The notes under the pieces are model-generated. The model searched no databases, had not been told where the DNA came from, and saw only the letters and a program-made list of their open reading frames with translations. From positions 4,577 to 68,576 of the forward strand of contig CAYMWP010000005.1 of the NCBI GenBank assembly GCA_964393895.1: a stretch of DNA of 64,000 nucleotides, given 5' to 3'. Below are positions 43,001 to 51,308 of the stretch, piece after piece (position 1 is the stretch's first letter; the number at the start of each line of letters is the position of its first letter). The stretch is from B4-G1 sp964393895. Lineage in GTDB: Bacteria > Chloroflexota > Anaerolineae > B4-G1. The translations under genes and the position numbers were made by a program.

Positions 43001-44113
43001 ATGTCATCCACAGACACCCCTCAAATCCAAGAAGACCTGATCCTACAAGCCGAATCCCAAGATAATTTCTTCAGCGCGCCGCTGGTGCGCCAGGGCACAG
43101 TCGCCGTCATCATGCGCAACGGGCGGGTGGCCCAGATCATCGGCCCCGGCCGCCAATTGATGCTGCGTCTCCCGTTCCAAAAAGTCGAAATCCTCCTGGT
43201 GGAGACAAAAATCCGCAACCTGAACATCGTCTCCCAGGGGGAATTCCTCACCACCGACGGTTGGCGCGTCAACGTCTCGCTGTGGATCTCCTACCGCGTC
43301 GCCGACCCGGCGCGCGTCGCCGTCGAATACGCCCAGCCGGTCCACGCCCTGTACAGCACGGTCAAGGACTTTTTGGGGCAGGTGATCAACGGGCAGGACT
43401 TTCAGACCTTGAGCCAGATGGGCCGCCAGGTGGTGCGCCAGGAGATTCTGAACAGCGGCCCCCAGATAGAGCAGACGGTGGGCATCGCCCTGACCGACGT
43501 GCGTATAGACGATCTGACGCTGCCGGAGCGGGTCGGGACCGCCTTTGACGAGCGGCAGGTAGCCCACATGGAAGGAGAGGCCGCCCAGCACCGGCTGCGC
43601 GGCAAATGGCAAGACATGCCCGACTCGGTCCGCCAGGCACACATGCAAGAGCGGCTGGTCGAAGGCTCAATGTTCGTCAACCCGCCGCTGCCCGGCGCCG
43701 CGGCCGGCCTCTACCCACAACCCGTCCCCCAGGTAGTCCCTCCGCCCGCGCCGGGCGCACTGCCGCCGGGTCAGCGGGTGATAGAAGGCCAGGCGGCGCC
43801 CACGCACCTGTTGGGTGGGGAGATGTGGGGCCAATTGGTCATCGTCGGCGGCCCCAAGCAGGGCGTCATCTTTCCCCTGCGGCAGCCGGTCGTGACCATC
43901 GGGCGCGCCGGCGGCAACGACATCGTGCTCCAGGACAGCGCCGCCTCCGGCCACCACGCCCGCATCGAACGACGCGGCAACCAGACCTTTATCGTGGATT
44001 TGAACAGCTCCAACGGCACCTTTGTCAACGGCCAGCGCGCCCAGCAGGCCCAATTGGTGGGCGGGGAAACGATCCTGATGGGTAACACTCACCTGCGGTT
44101 CGACGCGCTGTAA
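43001..44113 (+). CDS. SPFH (prohibitin/stomatin-like) protein with C-terminal FHA domain
   Basis: 370 residues; 'aggagag' precedes the ATG. Residues about 20-205 are an SPFH domain ('FSAPLVRQGTVAVIMRNGRV', 'GPGRQLMLRLPF', 'LTTDGWRVNVSLWISYRV'). A Pro-rich linker is followed by a canonical FHA domain (about 285-370: 'VTIGRAGGNDIVL', 'ASGHHARIE', 'LNSSNGTFVNGQRA'). SPFH proteins oligomerise into scaffolds on membranes. No clear membrane helix is present here, so attachment would be peripheral. An FHA fusion would let the scaffold gather phosphorylated kinases. It lies between the kinase island and the caspase cluster and could link them. Confidence 0.88.
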   Translation: MSSTDTPQIQEDLILQAESQDNFFSAPLVRQGTVAVIMRNGRVAQIIGPGRQLMLRLPFQKVEILLVETKIRNLNIVSQGEFLTTDGWRVNVSLWISYRVADPARVAVEYAQPVHALYSTVKDFLGQVINGQDFQTLSQMGRQVVRQEILNSGPQIEQTVGIALTDVRIDDLTLPERVGTAFDERQVAHMEGEAAQHRLRGKWQDMPDSVRQAHMQERLVEGSMFVNPPLPGAAAGLYPQPVPQVVPPPAPGALPPGQRVIEGQAAPTHLLGGEMWGQLVIVGGPKQGVIFPLRQPVVTIGRAGGNDIVLQDSAASGHHARIERRGNQTFIVDLNSSNGTFVNGQRAQQAQLVGGETILMGNTHLRFDAL

Positions 44114-44245
44114 AAGCTCATAGTTAGCCACGGAGCGCGAGCGGAGTGGCGATTGCACCCCCTATGACGGCACTCCACTACGTTTCGTGCCTCACTACAA
44201 GCATTAGCGCTACAGAAAAACTGATTTCTACCCTTACAAAATGCC

Positions 44246-46021
44246 ATGTCAACCCCACCAACATTCAACGACCTGCACCAAACGCTCACCGCCCGCTACG
44301 ACCTGGAAGAGTTCCGCACCCTGTGCGCCCAACTCGGCGTCCCCTACGACGACCTGCGCGGCGAGGGCCGGTCGGCGAAAGCAAGAGAACTGATTTTATG
44401 GTTGCAGCGCCACGAACGGCTGGAAGGACTCGTCGCCGCAATCACGCCGTCCGCCCGCCCTGCTTCGGCGCGCGGGCAGGCTGCATCACCCGCCCGGCCC
44501 ACCTCCCCCGGCGGCCCCATCCGCGAGCGCTGGGCGCTGCTGGTGGGCGCGGATCATTACCAGGACCCGTCAGTACCGACGCTCAAATACTGCGTCAACG
44601 ACGTGCTGGCCCTGGAATGCGCGTTGAAAGAACTGGGCTACACCGTCGTCGCCATGCACGACGCGGCCGACGGCCAATGGCAACCCAGGCGCAACAACGT
44701 CGAGGCCAAACTGGCGCTGCTCTGCCAAGCGGTGCAGCCGGACGACCTGCTGCTGGTTCACTTTGCCTGCCACGGCCACCTGGTGGAAGGCGCTCCCGTG
44801 CTCGTCGTGCAGGATACCCACGTCACGACGCCCGCCATCCTGGCCCGGCAATCGCTGCCGCTGGCCGAGGTGGAGCGGCAGATGCGCGAGAGCCAGGCCC
44901 GCCGCCTGATACTCACACTCGACGCCTGTCACACGGGGGTCGAGATGGGGCGCGACCTGACCGACCCCCAGTTCATTCGCAACGCCTACGAGTTGGCCGA
45001 AGGATTCGCCCTCATCGCCGCCAGCACGGCGCAGCAGATAGCCCAGGAATGGCAGGAAAAGGAACACGGCGTCTTTACCTACCACCTGCTGGAAGGACTG
45101 AGCGGCAAGGCCGACCGCGCCGGCAAGGGCTTTGTCACCGTGGACGACCTCAAGACCCACGTGCTGGACGGTCTACGCCGCTGGAACGTGGCCCACGGCG
45201 GAGTGCTGCAAGAGCCGACCGTCCGCAGCGAGGGCATGGGGGACATCATCCTGGCGGATTATCGCCAGATGCGCGGCGCTTTAAAAACGCCACGCGCCTC
45301 CGTTTCCCCTAATCCTTTCGGCAAAGCCGGCCGCATCATTGATCCCGACCACTTTTTCGACCGCCAGGAACTCTTGCGCCAGATATTCGAGGAGCTGGAC
45401 AAGGGCGTCAACGTCTCGCTGGTGGGCGCGTCGCAAGTCGGCAAATCGTCGCTACTTTCGATGGTCTGCGCGCTGGGGCCGGAGCGGATGGGCCGGCCGC
45501 CGGAGTCGTTCGGCTACCTGAGTATGCAGTGGGTGGAAAGCGAGGATGGCTTTTACGCAGCGTTGTGCAATGTGCTGGGCCTGACGGAGACCTGCCGTGG
45601 CTACCAACTGAACCGCGCCCTGCGCGTGCGCGACCAAAGACACGTGCTCTGCCTGGACGAGATCGAAAAGATGGCGTGGGACGGCTTTACCGCGCGCGTG
45701 CGCAGCCAACTGCGCGGCCTGGCCGACGGCCCCGCCGAGCCGCTCAAACTGGTCATCGCCAGCCGCTCGCCGCTGACCCACCTCTTTCCTGATTCACCGG
45801 AATTGGATTCGCCGCTGGCCGGCATCTGCCGCCCGCTGGACGTGGGGCCGTTCTCGCCAGAGATCGCCCGCGCCTTCATTGCCGACCGGTTGCAGAACAC
45901 TGACATTGCTTTCACCGATAGCGAGGTCGCCGCGCTACTAGAGGAAACCGGCGGCCACCCGGCCAGGCTGCAACGCGCCGCCGCCGATCTGTATCGCAGC
46001 AAGAAACCAGGTTTTTTCTGA
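44246..46021 (+). CDS. Effector-associated domain + caspase-like protease + STAND/AAA ATPase
   Basis: 591 residues. Residues 1-65 are a helical effector-associated (death-like) domain: 'YDLEEFRTLCAQLGVPYDDL' and 'KARELILWLQR'. Residues about 92-330 are a caspase (C14) domain with an intact dyad: H176 in 'HFACHGH' and C228 in 'LTLDACHTG'. Residues about 365-585 are a P-loop ATPase ('VGASQVGKSSLL', Walker B-like 'VLCLDEIEK', sensor 'LVIASRSPL'). Such combinations are known from bacterial conflict and cell-death systems, where ATPase sensing triggers proteolysis. The frame ends inside a REP palindrome (C-terminus S-K-K-P-G-F-F), so the original end may have been altered. ATG 44246 lacks a clear ribosome site. 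Confidence 0.9.
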   Translation: MSTPPTFNDLHQTLTARYDLEEFRTLCAQLGVPYDDLRGEGRSAKARELILWLQRHERLEGLVAAITPSARPASARGQAASPARPTSPGGPIRERWALLVGADHYQDPSVPTLKYCVNDVLALECALKELGYTVVAMHDAADGQWQPRRNNVEAKLALLCQAVQPDDLLLVHFACHGHLVEGAPVLVVQDTHVTTPAILARQSLPLAEVERQMRESQARRLILTLDACHTGVEMGRDLTDPQFIRNAYELAEGFALIAASTAQQIAQEWQEKEHGVFTYHLLEGLSGKADRAGKGFVTVDDLKTHVLDGLRRWNVAHGGVLQEPTVRSEGMGDIILADYRQMRGALKTPRASVSPNPFGKAGRIIDPDHFFDRQELLRQIFEELDKGVNVSLVGASQVGKSSLLSMVCALGPERMGRPPESFGYLSMQWVESEDGFYAALCNVLGLTETCRGYQLNRALRVRDQRHVLCLDEIEKMAWDGFTARVRSQLRGLADGPAEPLKLVIASRSPLTHLFPDSPELDSPLAGICRPLDVGPFSPEIARAFIADRLQNTDIAFTDSEVAALLEETGGHPARLQRAAADLYRSKKPGFF

Positions 46022-46035
46022 AAAACCTGGTTTCT
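46002..46035. repeat. REP palindrome R2 forming the caspase gene's 3' end
   Basis: Arms agaaaccaggttttt and exact complement, loop tctg (34 bp). The caspase stop TGA (46019-46021) lies at the loop. The RAYT gene starts 16 bp after the element. Confidence 0.93.
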
Positions 46036-46051
46036 CTCGCCCAAGGATCAC

Positions 46052-46630
46052 ATGCCCTATCGCAAGATCGAATTTCGAGCCAGCCAAACTTATCACCTGT
46101 ACAATCGGGGCGTGAACCGCCAACCAATCTTTTTCTGCGACGAGAACTGGGGCTATTTCATCAAGCGACTGCGTCACTACTTCCAACCCAATGTGGCGGA
46201 CATCTTGGCCTACTGCCTGATGCCCAACCACTACCACCTGATGGTCCACATGAAAACTGACGATCTCGGCGCTCGCGTAATGCACCCTTTCAGTGTATCC
46301 TACACCAAAGCCATCAACAAGCAGCAAGGCCGGGTCGGGCCGCTGTTTCGGGGACCTTTCCAGGCCGCCTGGGTGGATGATGACAGTTACTTGCTGCACC
46401 TATCGCGGTACATCCACCTGAATCCGGTCACGGCAGGTCTGGTGGCCCGGCCAGAGGACTGGGTCTTTTCCAGCTACCGGGATTATATCGGCTTGCGAAA
46501 CGGTACTCTGCCAGTCACTGACGAGGTTCTGGCACAACTTCCCTCGCGCCAGGCGTATCGAGAGTTCGTTGAGTCTTATTGCGAGCAGGAAAACCGAGTT
46601 ATAGAACATTTGCTGTTGGATAGCGATTAA
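46052..46630 (+). CDS. REP-associated tyrosine transposase (RAYT, Y1/HUH family)
   Basis: 192 residues. TnpA_REP/Y1 signatures are clear: 'YHLYNRGVNRQPIFF', the HUH-type motif 'LMPNHYHLMVHM', 'GRVGPLFRGPFQAAWV' and 'LSRYIHLNPVTAGLVARPED', which contains the probable catalytic Tyr region. RAYTs are single-strand endonucleases that cut and join at REP hairpins and are usually single-copy, domesticated genes. It is bracketed by REP R2 (ending 16 bp upstream) and R3 (starting at its last base), so the cognate hairpins are almost certainly these. It interrupts what otherwise looks like a caspase/ATPase/protease operon. All motifs are intact, so it may be active. Confidence 0.94.
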   Translation: MPYRKIEFRASQTYHLYNRGVNRQPIFFCDENWGYFIKRLRHYFQPNVADILAYCLMPNHYHLMVHMKTDDLGARVMHPFSVSYTKAINKQQGRVGPLFRGPFQAAWVDDDSYLLHLSRYIHLNPVTAGLVARPEDWVFSSYRDYIGLRNGTLPVTDEVLAQLPSRQAYREFVESYCEQENRVIEHLLLDSD

Positions 46631-46675
46631 GAAACCAGGGTTTTGTCGCGTTGCTTACTGAAAAACCTGGTTTCT
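46630..46675. repeat. REP palindrome R3 (46-bp long-loop variant) after RAYT
   Basis: Arms agaaaccagggtttt and aaaaacctggtttct around a 16-nt interior. Its reverse complement matches R5 (48038-48083) at 45 of 46 positions. The RAYT TAA shares its last base with the element. Confidence 0.9.
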
Positions 46676-46697
46676 CCGTCGCGCACGGGAGATTCCT

Positions 46698-48965
46698 ATG
46701 CCCACTTTCCCAACCTACCACGGCGAACTGCCCAAGTGCCTGAACCCGCGCAAATTGCGCCACTACTTCCTGCTGGCCTACTGGGTCTACTTCTTGACAA
46801 TTGTCGTTGTGGTCGGATTGGCGTTCGGTGTAGCGGGCGGTGTGGAGTTCGGCGTAGTGGGGGGCGTGGAGGCCGGATTAGGGAGTATCATAGCAATCGG
46901 CGTACCGTTTGTCGTGGCGGGCGGCGTGGGCGCCCTGCGCGCCATCTTTTACCCATTTCAAGTCATTCCGGCGCTGCGCAGCGCGTTCCGAGAGAGAAGA
47001 CATCCGCTGGAATGGGACGAACTGATCATCCTACCGCTGCCCGGCACGCGGCGCGCACTGGCCCGGCGGCTGAAACAGGATGAAACGGCGGGCCTGCGCC
47101 TTCTGACCCAGGCAGCCCGTAATCCTTTTCAACGCTGGGCAGCTCAGGCGGCCTTGCAACTCTACCTGCACGAGCAATCATCGCCGCTACAGCTTCTCTA
47201 TACCTTGCTAGCCGGCCCCGCTTTGAGTGAGTACGTCTCTGCACCGGCGACTAAGCAGGATTGGGAAAAGCTGCCCAGCGTCAGGCAACTGCTGTTGGGC
47301 GAATTGGCAGGGCATTGGGTGAATTGCAGCAGCGACCCAGTGAACCAGTTAGCCGAACGTCTAGTCTGGTTGCTGACCTGGCCCCTCCGCGACCATCGCA
47401 AGACATCGTTGACCCGTTTCGCCGGTATGCTCTACGAGTTGCTGGAGAAGAAGCAAGAAACCAGGTTTTTCGGAAAAAACCTGGTTTCTGAACCTATCCG
47501 CCCCACCGTCCTGACCGCGCTGAACCGGTTGGGCGAGGTGGGCGCGGAGGTCGCCGCCTACCAGGACTCTACCAGCCGCGTCAATCAACTGGCCGCGCTG
47601 GCCCGCGCCACCGATGACCTGGATGACCTGGACGAATACGTCGCGGCGCAGGTGATGGCCCCGGAGCAGTACATCCTGCGCTACATCATCCAACAGTGGC
47701 GGCGGCTGGTCAGCGAGGCCGGCGGCGAGGTGGGCCGCGCCGAGGAAACCGGCCCGGTCGCCAACCCCTACGTGGCCGGCAACCCGGTGGTCGGCGATCT
47801 GTTCGTAGGTCGTGAAGACATCCTACGCCGCCTGGAGGAACTGTGGGGCGGCTCGGGGCAAAAGCCATCGGTTGTGCTCTACGGCCACCGGCGCATGGGC
47901 AAATCCTCCATCCTGCACAACCTGGGCGACCGCTTTGGGGCGCAGACGGTGATCGTGGACTTTAACATGCAGCGCGTGGGCCTGGTCGCCAGCACCAGCG
48001 AACTGCTCTACAACCTGGCGCTGGCGTTGTACGACGAAGAAACCAGGTTTTTCAGCAAGCAACGCGACAAAACCCTGGTTTCTCTCGAACCGGACGAGGA
48101 GCGATTCACCGCCCACAACCCCTACACTGCTTTCGGCCGCTTCCTCAAGCACCTAGACAGTGTGCGAGCAGAGCGGTGCTTTATCGTCACCGTGGACGAG
48201 TTCGAACTGGTCGAGCAACTGATCGCCGAGGGCAAGCTGGAACCGCACCTGCTCGATTTCTGGCGCGGCCTGATCCAGACCTATCCCTGGTTCGTGATGG
48301 CCTTTGCCGGGCTGCACACACTCCAGGAGATGACGCGCGATTACTGGCACCCACTCTTTGGCAGCGTCACCCCTATCCCGGTCAGCTTTCTCGACCACGA
48401 GGCGGCCTGGCGGCTGATCACCCAGCCCACGCCCGAATTTTCGCTGAACTATGACCGGGAAGCCGTGAAGTGCATCATCGCCCTAACCCACGGCCAGCCC
48501 TATCTGGTGCAGCTCGTCGGTCACGGACTGGTGGCCCGCTTTAACCAGCTGACTTTTGAGGAGGGTAAGGAACGGGAGTGGCGTTTCAGCCTGACCGACG
48601 TCGAGGCGGTCGTCAACGCGCCCGAGTTCTACCGCGACGGCGATGCTTACTTTACCGGCGTCTGGCGGCAGGCCGAGACGAGTGATCCGCCGGAACAGAC
48701 GGCCGTGCTACGCGCGCTGGCAGCAAAATCTGCTGCGCTCGGTGAATTCGGATACGGGGAAGCAACCTATGGCAGTGTACGGCTTATGACAGCCGTGGAG
48801 ATAGCTCACCAAACCAAGCTCGCGCTGGAAAAAGTAGAACGTGCACTGGAAACATTGGCGCAGCACGACGTTGTGATGGAAACAGAAGGACGCTGGCAAT
48901 TCACCGTCGAACTGATGCGCCGCTGGGTAAGAAACCAGGTTTTTCGGAAAAAACCTGGTTTCTAA
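46698..48965 (+). CDS. Membrane STAND-like P-loop ATPase with in-frame REP insertions
   Basis: 755 residues. The N-terminus has two or three membrane segments (about 29-95, rich in Gly/Val), followed by a helical region (about 100-360), a P-loop NTPase (about 370-620: 'FVGREDILRRLEELW', Walker A 'YGHRRMGKSSIL', Walker B-like 'CFIVTVDEFELVEQL') and a C-terminal winged-helix-like region. This is the novel-STAND/AAA plan used as sensor-switch ATPases. Two REP palindromes are translated in frame: R4 adds E-T-R-F-F-G-K-N-L-V-S (about 253-264) in the helical region, and R5 adds about 16 residues (447-462) ahead of Walker B. A third, R6, forms the last residues (K-K-P-G-F). Frame and motifs are otherwise intact. 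Probably partner of the caspase protein. Confidence 0.88.
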   Translation: MPTFPTYHGELPKCLNPRKLRHYFLLAYWVYFLTIVVVVGLAFGVAGGVEFGVVGGVEAGLGSIIAIGVPFVVAGGVGALRAIFYPFQVIPALRSAFRERRHPLEWDELIILPLPGTRRALARRLKQDETAGLRLLTQAARNPFQRWAAQAALQLYLHEQSSPLQLLYTLLAGPALSEYVSAPATKQDWEKLPSVRQLLLGELAGHWVNCSSDPVNQLAERLVWLLTWPLRDHRKTSLTRFAGMLYELLEKKQETRFFGKNLVSEPIRPTVLTALNRLGEVGAEVAAYQDSTSRVNQLAALARATDDLDDLDEYVAAQVMAPEQYILRYIIQQWRRLVSEAGGEVGRAEETGPVANPYVAGNPVVGDLFVGREDILRRLEELWGGSGQKPSVVLYGHRRMGKSSILHNLGDRFGAQTVIVDFNMQRVGLVASTSELLYNLALALYDEETRFFSKQRDKTLVSLEPDEERFTAHNPYTAFGRFLKHLDSVRAERCFIVTVDEFELVEQLIAEGKLEPHLLDFWRGLIQTYPWFVMAFAGLHTLQEMTRDYWHPLFGSVTPIPVSFLDHEAAWRLITQPTPEFSLNYDREAVKCIIALTHGQPYLVQLVGHGLVARFNQLTFEEGKEREWRFSLTDVEAVVNAPEFYRDGDAYFTGVWRQAETSDPPEQTAVLRALAAKSAALGEFGYGEATYGSVRLMTAVEIAHQTKLALEKVERALETLAQHDVVMETEGRWQFTVELMRRWVRNQVFRKKPGF
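47456..47489. repeat. REP palindrome R4, in frame inside the STAND-like ATPase gene
   Basis: 34 bp: arms agaaaccaggttttt and exact complement, loop cgga. It is read as coding sequence, with no stop. Confidence 0.94.
48038..48083. repeat. REP palindrome R5 (46-bp variant), in frame inside the STAND-like ATPase gene
   Basis: Left arm agaaaccaggttttt, 16-nt interior, right arm aaaaccctggtttct. It is 12 bp longer than R4, which preserves the reading frame. It is nearly identical to R3 in the opposite orientation. Confidence 0.92.
48930..48963. repeat. REP palindrome R6 forming the STAND-like ATPase 3' end
   Basis: 34 bp, arms and loop (cgga) identical to R4. The TAA stop uses the last base of the element. 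It lies 22 bp before the S8 protease gene. Confidence 0.93.
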
Positions 48966-48985
48966 TTCTGTGAAGGAGAAACCAA

Positions 48986-51160
48986 ATGACAAACCGCAAA
49001 TTCATGATCGCCCTGCTCGTTGTGGGAATAGTTCTGCTCGTGGCGGCCGGGGCCGCCTATCTCGTATACTCACAAAGCAGCCAAGCGCCAGAGATCAGCC
49101 CACCCCTCTCGCTGGCCGAGCTGGCCGAGCAGTACCCTAAACTGGCTCACATCCTCCAGGATCCCGAATTGGACTCGGTCTACAAAGAGTTCCTCCTGGC
49201 CTACGAGGAGGGGGGCGAGGAAGCAGCGCTGGAACTGGCTCGCAAGCGCGGTATGCTCACCCCAAGCGGAGACATCGCCATCACCCTCGTCCTCGACACA
49301 GAGGAAAACGAGCGACTGGCGACCCAACTCCAGAACGCCGGCGTCACCGTCGTCAGCGCCTACCGCGACCGGGTCAACGTCGCCGTACCGATGGAAATGG
49401 TCAAAGCCGAGTTGCAATCCAACCAGCCTGGGGCGGTCTTTAACCGGCTCACCGAGCTGGAACACGTCATCGGCGTGGAACTGCCAGAAAAGCGCGTCCC
49501 CGACGGCAGCGACATCGAAGGAGAAGGGGTGAGCATCATTGACGCCGACGAGTGGCAGCAGGCTGGGTTCAGCGGCGCCGGGCTGCGCATCGGCGTGCTC
49601 GACCTGGGCTTTGGCGGCTACCAGGACCTCTTGGGCGTCGAACTGCCGGACGAAGTGACCATCGCCACCTTTGGCTGGTACGACGAGGAAGAGGTTCACG
49701 GCACCGCCTGCGCCGAGATCGTCCACGAGGTGGCCCCGGAGGCCGAGCTCTTCCTCGCCTGGTACGATGGCTCCGACGCCTCGATGGGCGAGGCGGTGGA
49801 CTGGCTGCTGGAGCAGAGGGTGGACATCATCTCCCACTCGGCCGGAGGTCTGGTCGGCCCCCGCGACGGCAGCGAGTGGGACGCCCGGCTGGTGGACGAT
49901 CTGGCCGCCCAGGGCATCCTCTGGGTCAACTCGGCCGGCAACGAGGGACTGGGCCACTACCGGGGCAGCTTTACCGACGAGGACGGCGACAACCTCCACG
50001 AGTTTGCGCCGGGCGACGAGATGCTGCCCATCTACAACTGGGGCTTTGTCAAAGTCATTCTCAGTTGGGACGACGACTGGGAAAAAGCCAGTCAGGACTA
50101 TGAGCTTTACCTCTACGACGCGGACGGCAACGAGCTGGCCGTCTCCCAGGACGCCCAATCAGGCGAGTTGGGACACGAGCCTTACGAGGGAATCCTGTAC
50201 GAAACCGGAGGCGAAACCGTCTACGCCGTCGTCGAGGCTTACGAGGTTGACCTGGTCGTGACACTGGACGTCTACGTGTACGGCGGAGACGTGGCCTATC
50301 CCTCCCCGGCCCACAGCATTTGCCCGCCGGGCGACGCCGTGGGGTCGCTGACGGTGGGGGCCGTCAACTATTGGGACGACAGCCTGGCCGACTATAGCTC
50401 CCAGGGGCCGACCAGCGATGGACGGCTCAAGCCCGAGATCTCGGCTCCGGCGGGCGTCTCCGGGTACACCTACGGCAACCGCGGATTCGACGGCACGTCA
50501 GCTTCCTGCCCCCACACCGCCGGGGCCGCCGCGCTGGTCTGGCAGGCCCACCCCGAGTTCAGCCGCCAGGAAGTGGTGGACTTTTTGCTGAACCGCGCCC
50601 TGGACCTGGGACCCTCCGGCCCAGACACCGGCTACGGCTACGGACGGCTGCAACTCTCGTCACCGCCCGCAGAAGTACCGCCCACCCCGCTGCCCGACGC
50701 CGATACTCCCACCCCACCGCCCGACGCGACCCCGGCGTTGCTGCCCACTACCACCCCCGTGCCCTACGTCACCGTCACTCCAGCGCCGCCACCACCGCCG
50801 CCGCCCGCGACCGGAGCAGGGGTCGGCCTGCTGGCATTGACCGGCATCGGCCTGCTCATCGGAGGGCTGGGCTGCGCAGGGGCAGGCTTGTTGCTGGTGG
50901 GCGTGATCGGCCTGGTCGTGATGGGGCGACGCTCGCGGCGGGCGCGACCGGCCCCGGCTCCCTACGTACCTCCGCCGCCGCCGCAGCTTCAACCTACGCG
51001 CTGTCAATCTTGCGGGGCAGTGATACGGCCCGGCGCGCTTTTCTGCCCCACCTGCGGCACACCCACCGCGCCGCGCGACCAGTCCCGTTTCTGCCGCCAC
51101 TGCGGAGCCCCGCTGAAAGAAAGTTCCCGCTTCTGTCCCAAGTGCGGGCAGTCGGTGTAG
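48986..51160 (+). CDS. Membrane-anchored subtilisin-like (S8) serine protease with cytosolic zinc ribbons
   Basis: 724 residues; 'gaaggag' precedes the ATG. N-terminal membrane anchor (about 7-29), a helical/propeptide-like region (about 40-175), S8 catalytic domain (about 190-560), P/T linker, second membrane helix (about 610-647), then two zinc ribbons (about 675-724: CQSCG/CPTC and CRHCG/CPKC). The catalytic triad is intact: D206 ('IGVLDLGFGG'), H238 ('EVHGTACAEI') and S505 ('GTSASCPHTAG'), with oxyanion Asn in 'SAGNEGLG'. The protease faces outward while the ribbons are cytosolic. It follows the STAND-like ATPase by 20 bp and is the last gene before a strong promoter, so it closes the caspase/ATPase cluster. 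Substrate unknown. Confidence 0.92.
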   Translation: MTNRKFMIALLVVGIVLLVAAGAAYLVYSQSSQAPEISPPLSLAELAEQYPKLAHILQDPELDSVYKEFLLAYEEGGEEAALELARKRGMLTPSGDIAITLVLDTEENERLATQLQNAGVTVVSAYRDRVNVAVPMEMVKAELQSNQPGAVFNRLTELEHVIGVELPEKRVPDGSDIEGEGVSIIDADEWQQAGFSGAGLRIGVLDLGFGGYQDLLGVELPDEVTIATFGWYDEEEVHGTACAEIVHEVAPEAELFLAWYDGSDASMGEAVDWLLEQRVDIISHSAGGLVGPRDGSEWDARLVDDLAAQGILWVNSAGNEGLGHYRGSFTDEDGDNLHEFAPGDEMLPIYNWGFVKVILSWDDDWEKASQDYELYLYDADGNELAVSQDAQSGELGHEPYEGILYETGGETVYAVVEAYEVDLVVTLDVYVYGGDVAYPSPAHSICPPGDAVGSLTVGAVNYWDDSLADYSSQGPTSDGRLKPEISAPAGVSGYTYGNRGFDGTSASCPHTAGAAALVWQAHPEFSRQEVVDFLLNRALDLGPSGPDTGYGYGRLQLSSPPAEVPPTPLPDADTPTPPPDATPALLPTTTPVPYVTVTPAPPPPPPPATGAGVGLLALTGIGLLIGGLGCAGAGLLLVGVIGLVVMGRRSRRARPAPAPYVPPPPPQLQPTRCQSCGAVIRPGALFCPTCGTPTAPRDQSRFCRHCGAPLKESSRFCPKCGQSV

Positions 51161-51234
51161 AACCCGCAAAGCCGTTTCTCGTTTGCTCACCAGGCATCGC
51201 CACATCCTGGCTCTTTCCACCAAGCAGGGTGTGA

Positions 51235-51263
51235 TTGACAGATACAACTTTTCGTAGTATAAT
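51235..51263 (+). promoter_or_regulatory. Consensus sigma-70 promoter
   Basis: Perfect -35 ttgaca (51235-51240), a 17-bp spacer and perfect -10 tataat (51258-51263), about 45 bp upstream of the S1-protein start. This is the best promoter in the window and marks the boundary between the signalling/caspase region and the transcription-translation module. Confidence 0.88.
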
Positions 51264-51272
51264 ATATCTAAA

Positions 51273-51284
51273 CGATATATATCG
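51273..51284. promoter_or_regulatory. 12-bp dyad just after the promoter (possible operator)
   Basis: The perfect palindrome cgatatatatcg starts 10 bp downstream of the -10 box, around or just after the expected transcription start. A repressor such as the nearby PadR protein could bind it; it might also be a chance AT-rich dyad. Confidence 0.4.
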
Positions 51285-51308
51285 AAAACTAGGCGTACGA
51301 GGAGTTGA

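Noticed and set aside
44146..45312. 388-codon + strand frame overlapping the EAD-caspase gene
   Set aside because: Shadow frame; Arg/Pro/Gly-rich, no domain, and it overlaps the intact caspase catalytic motifs.
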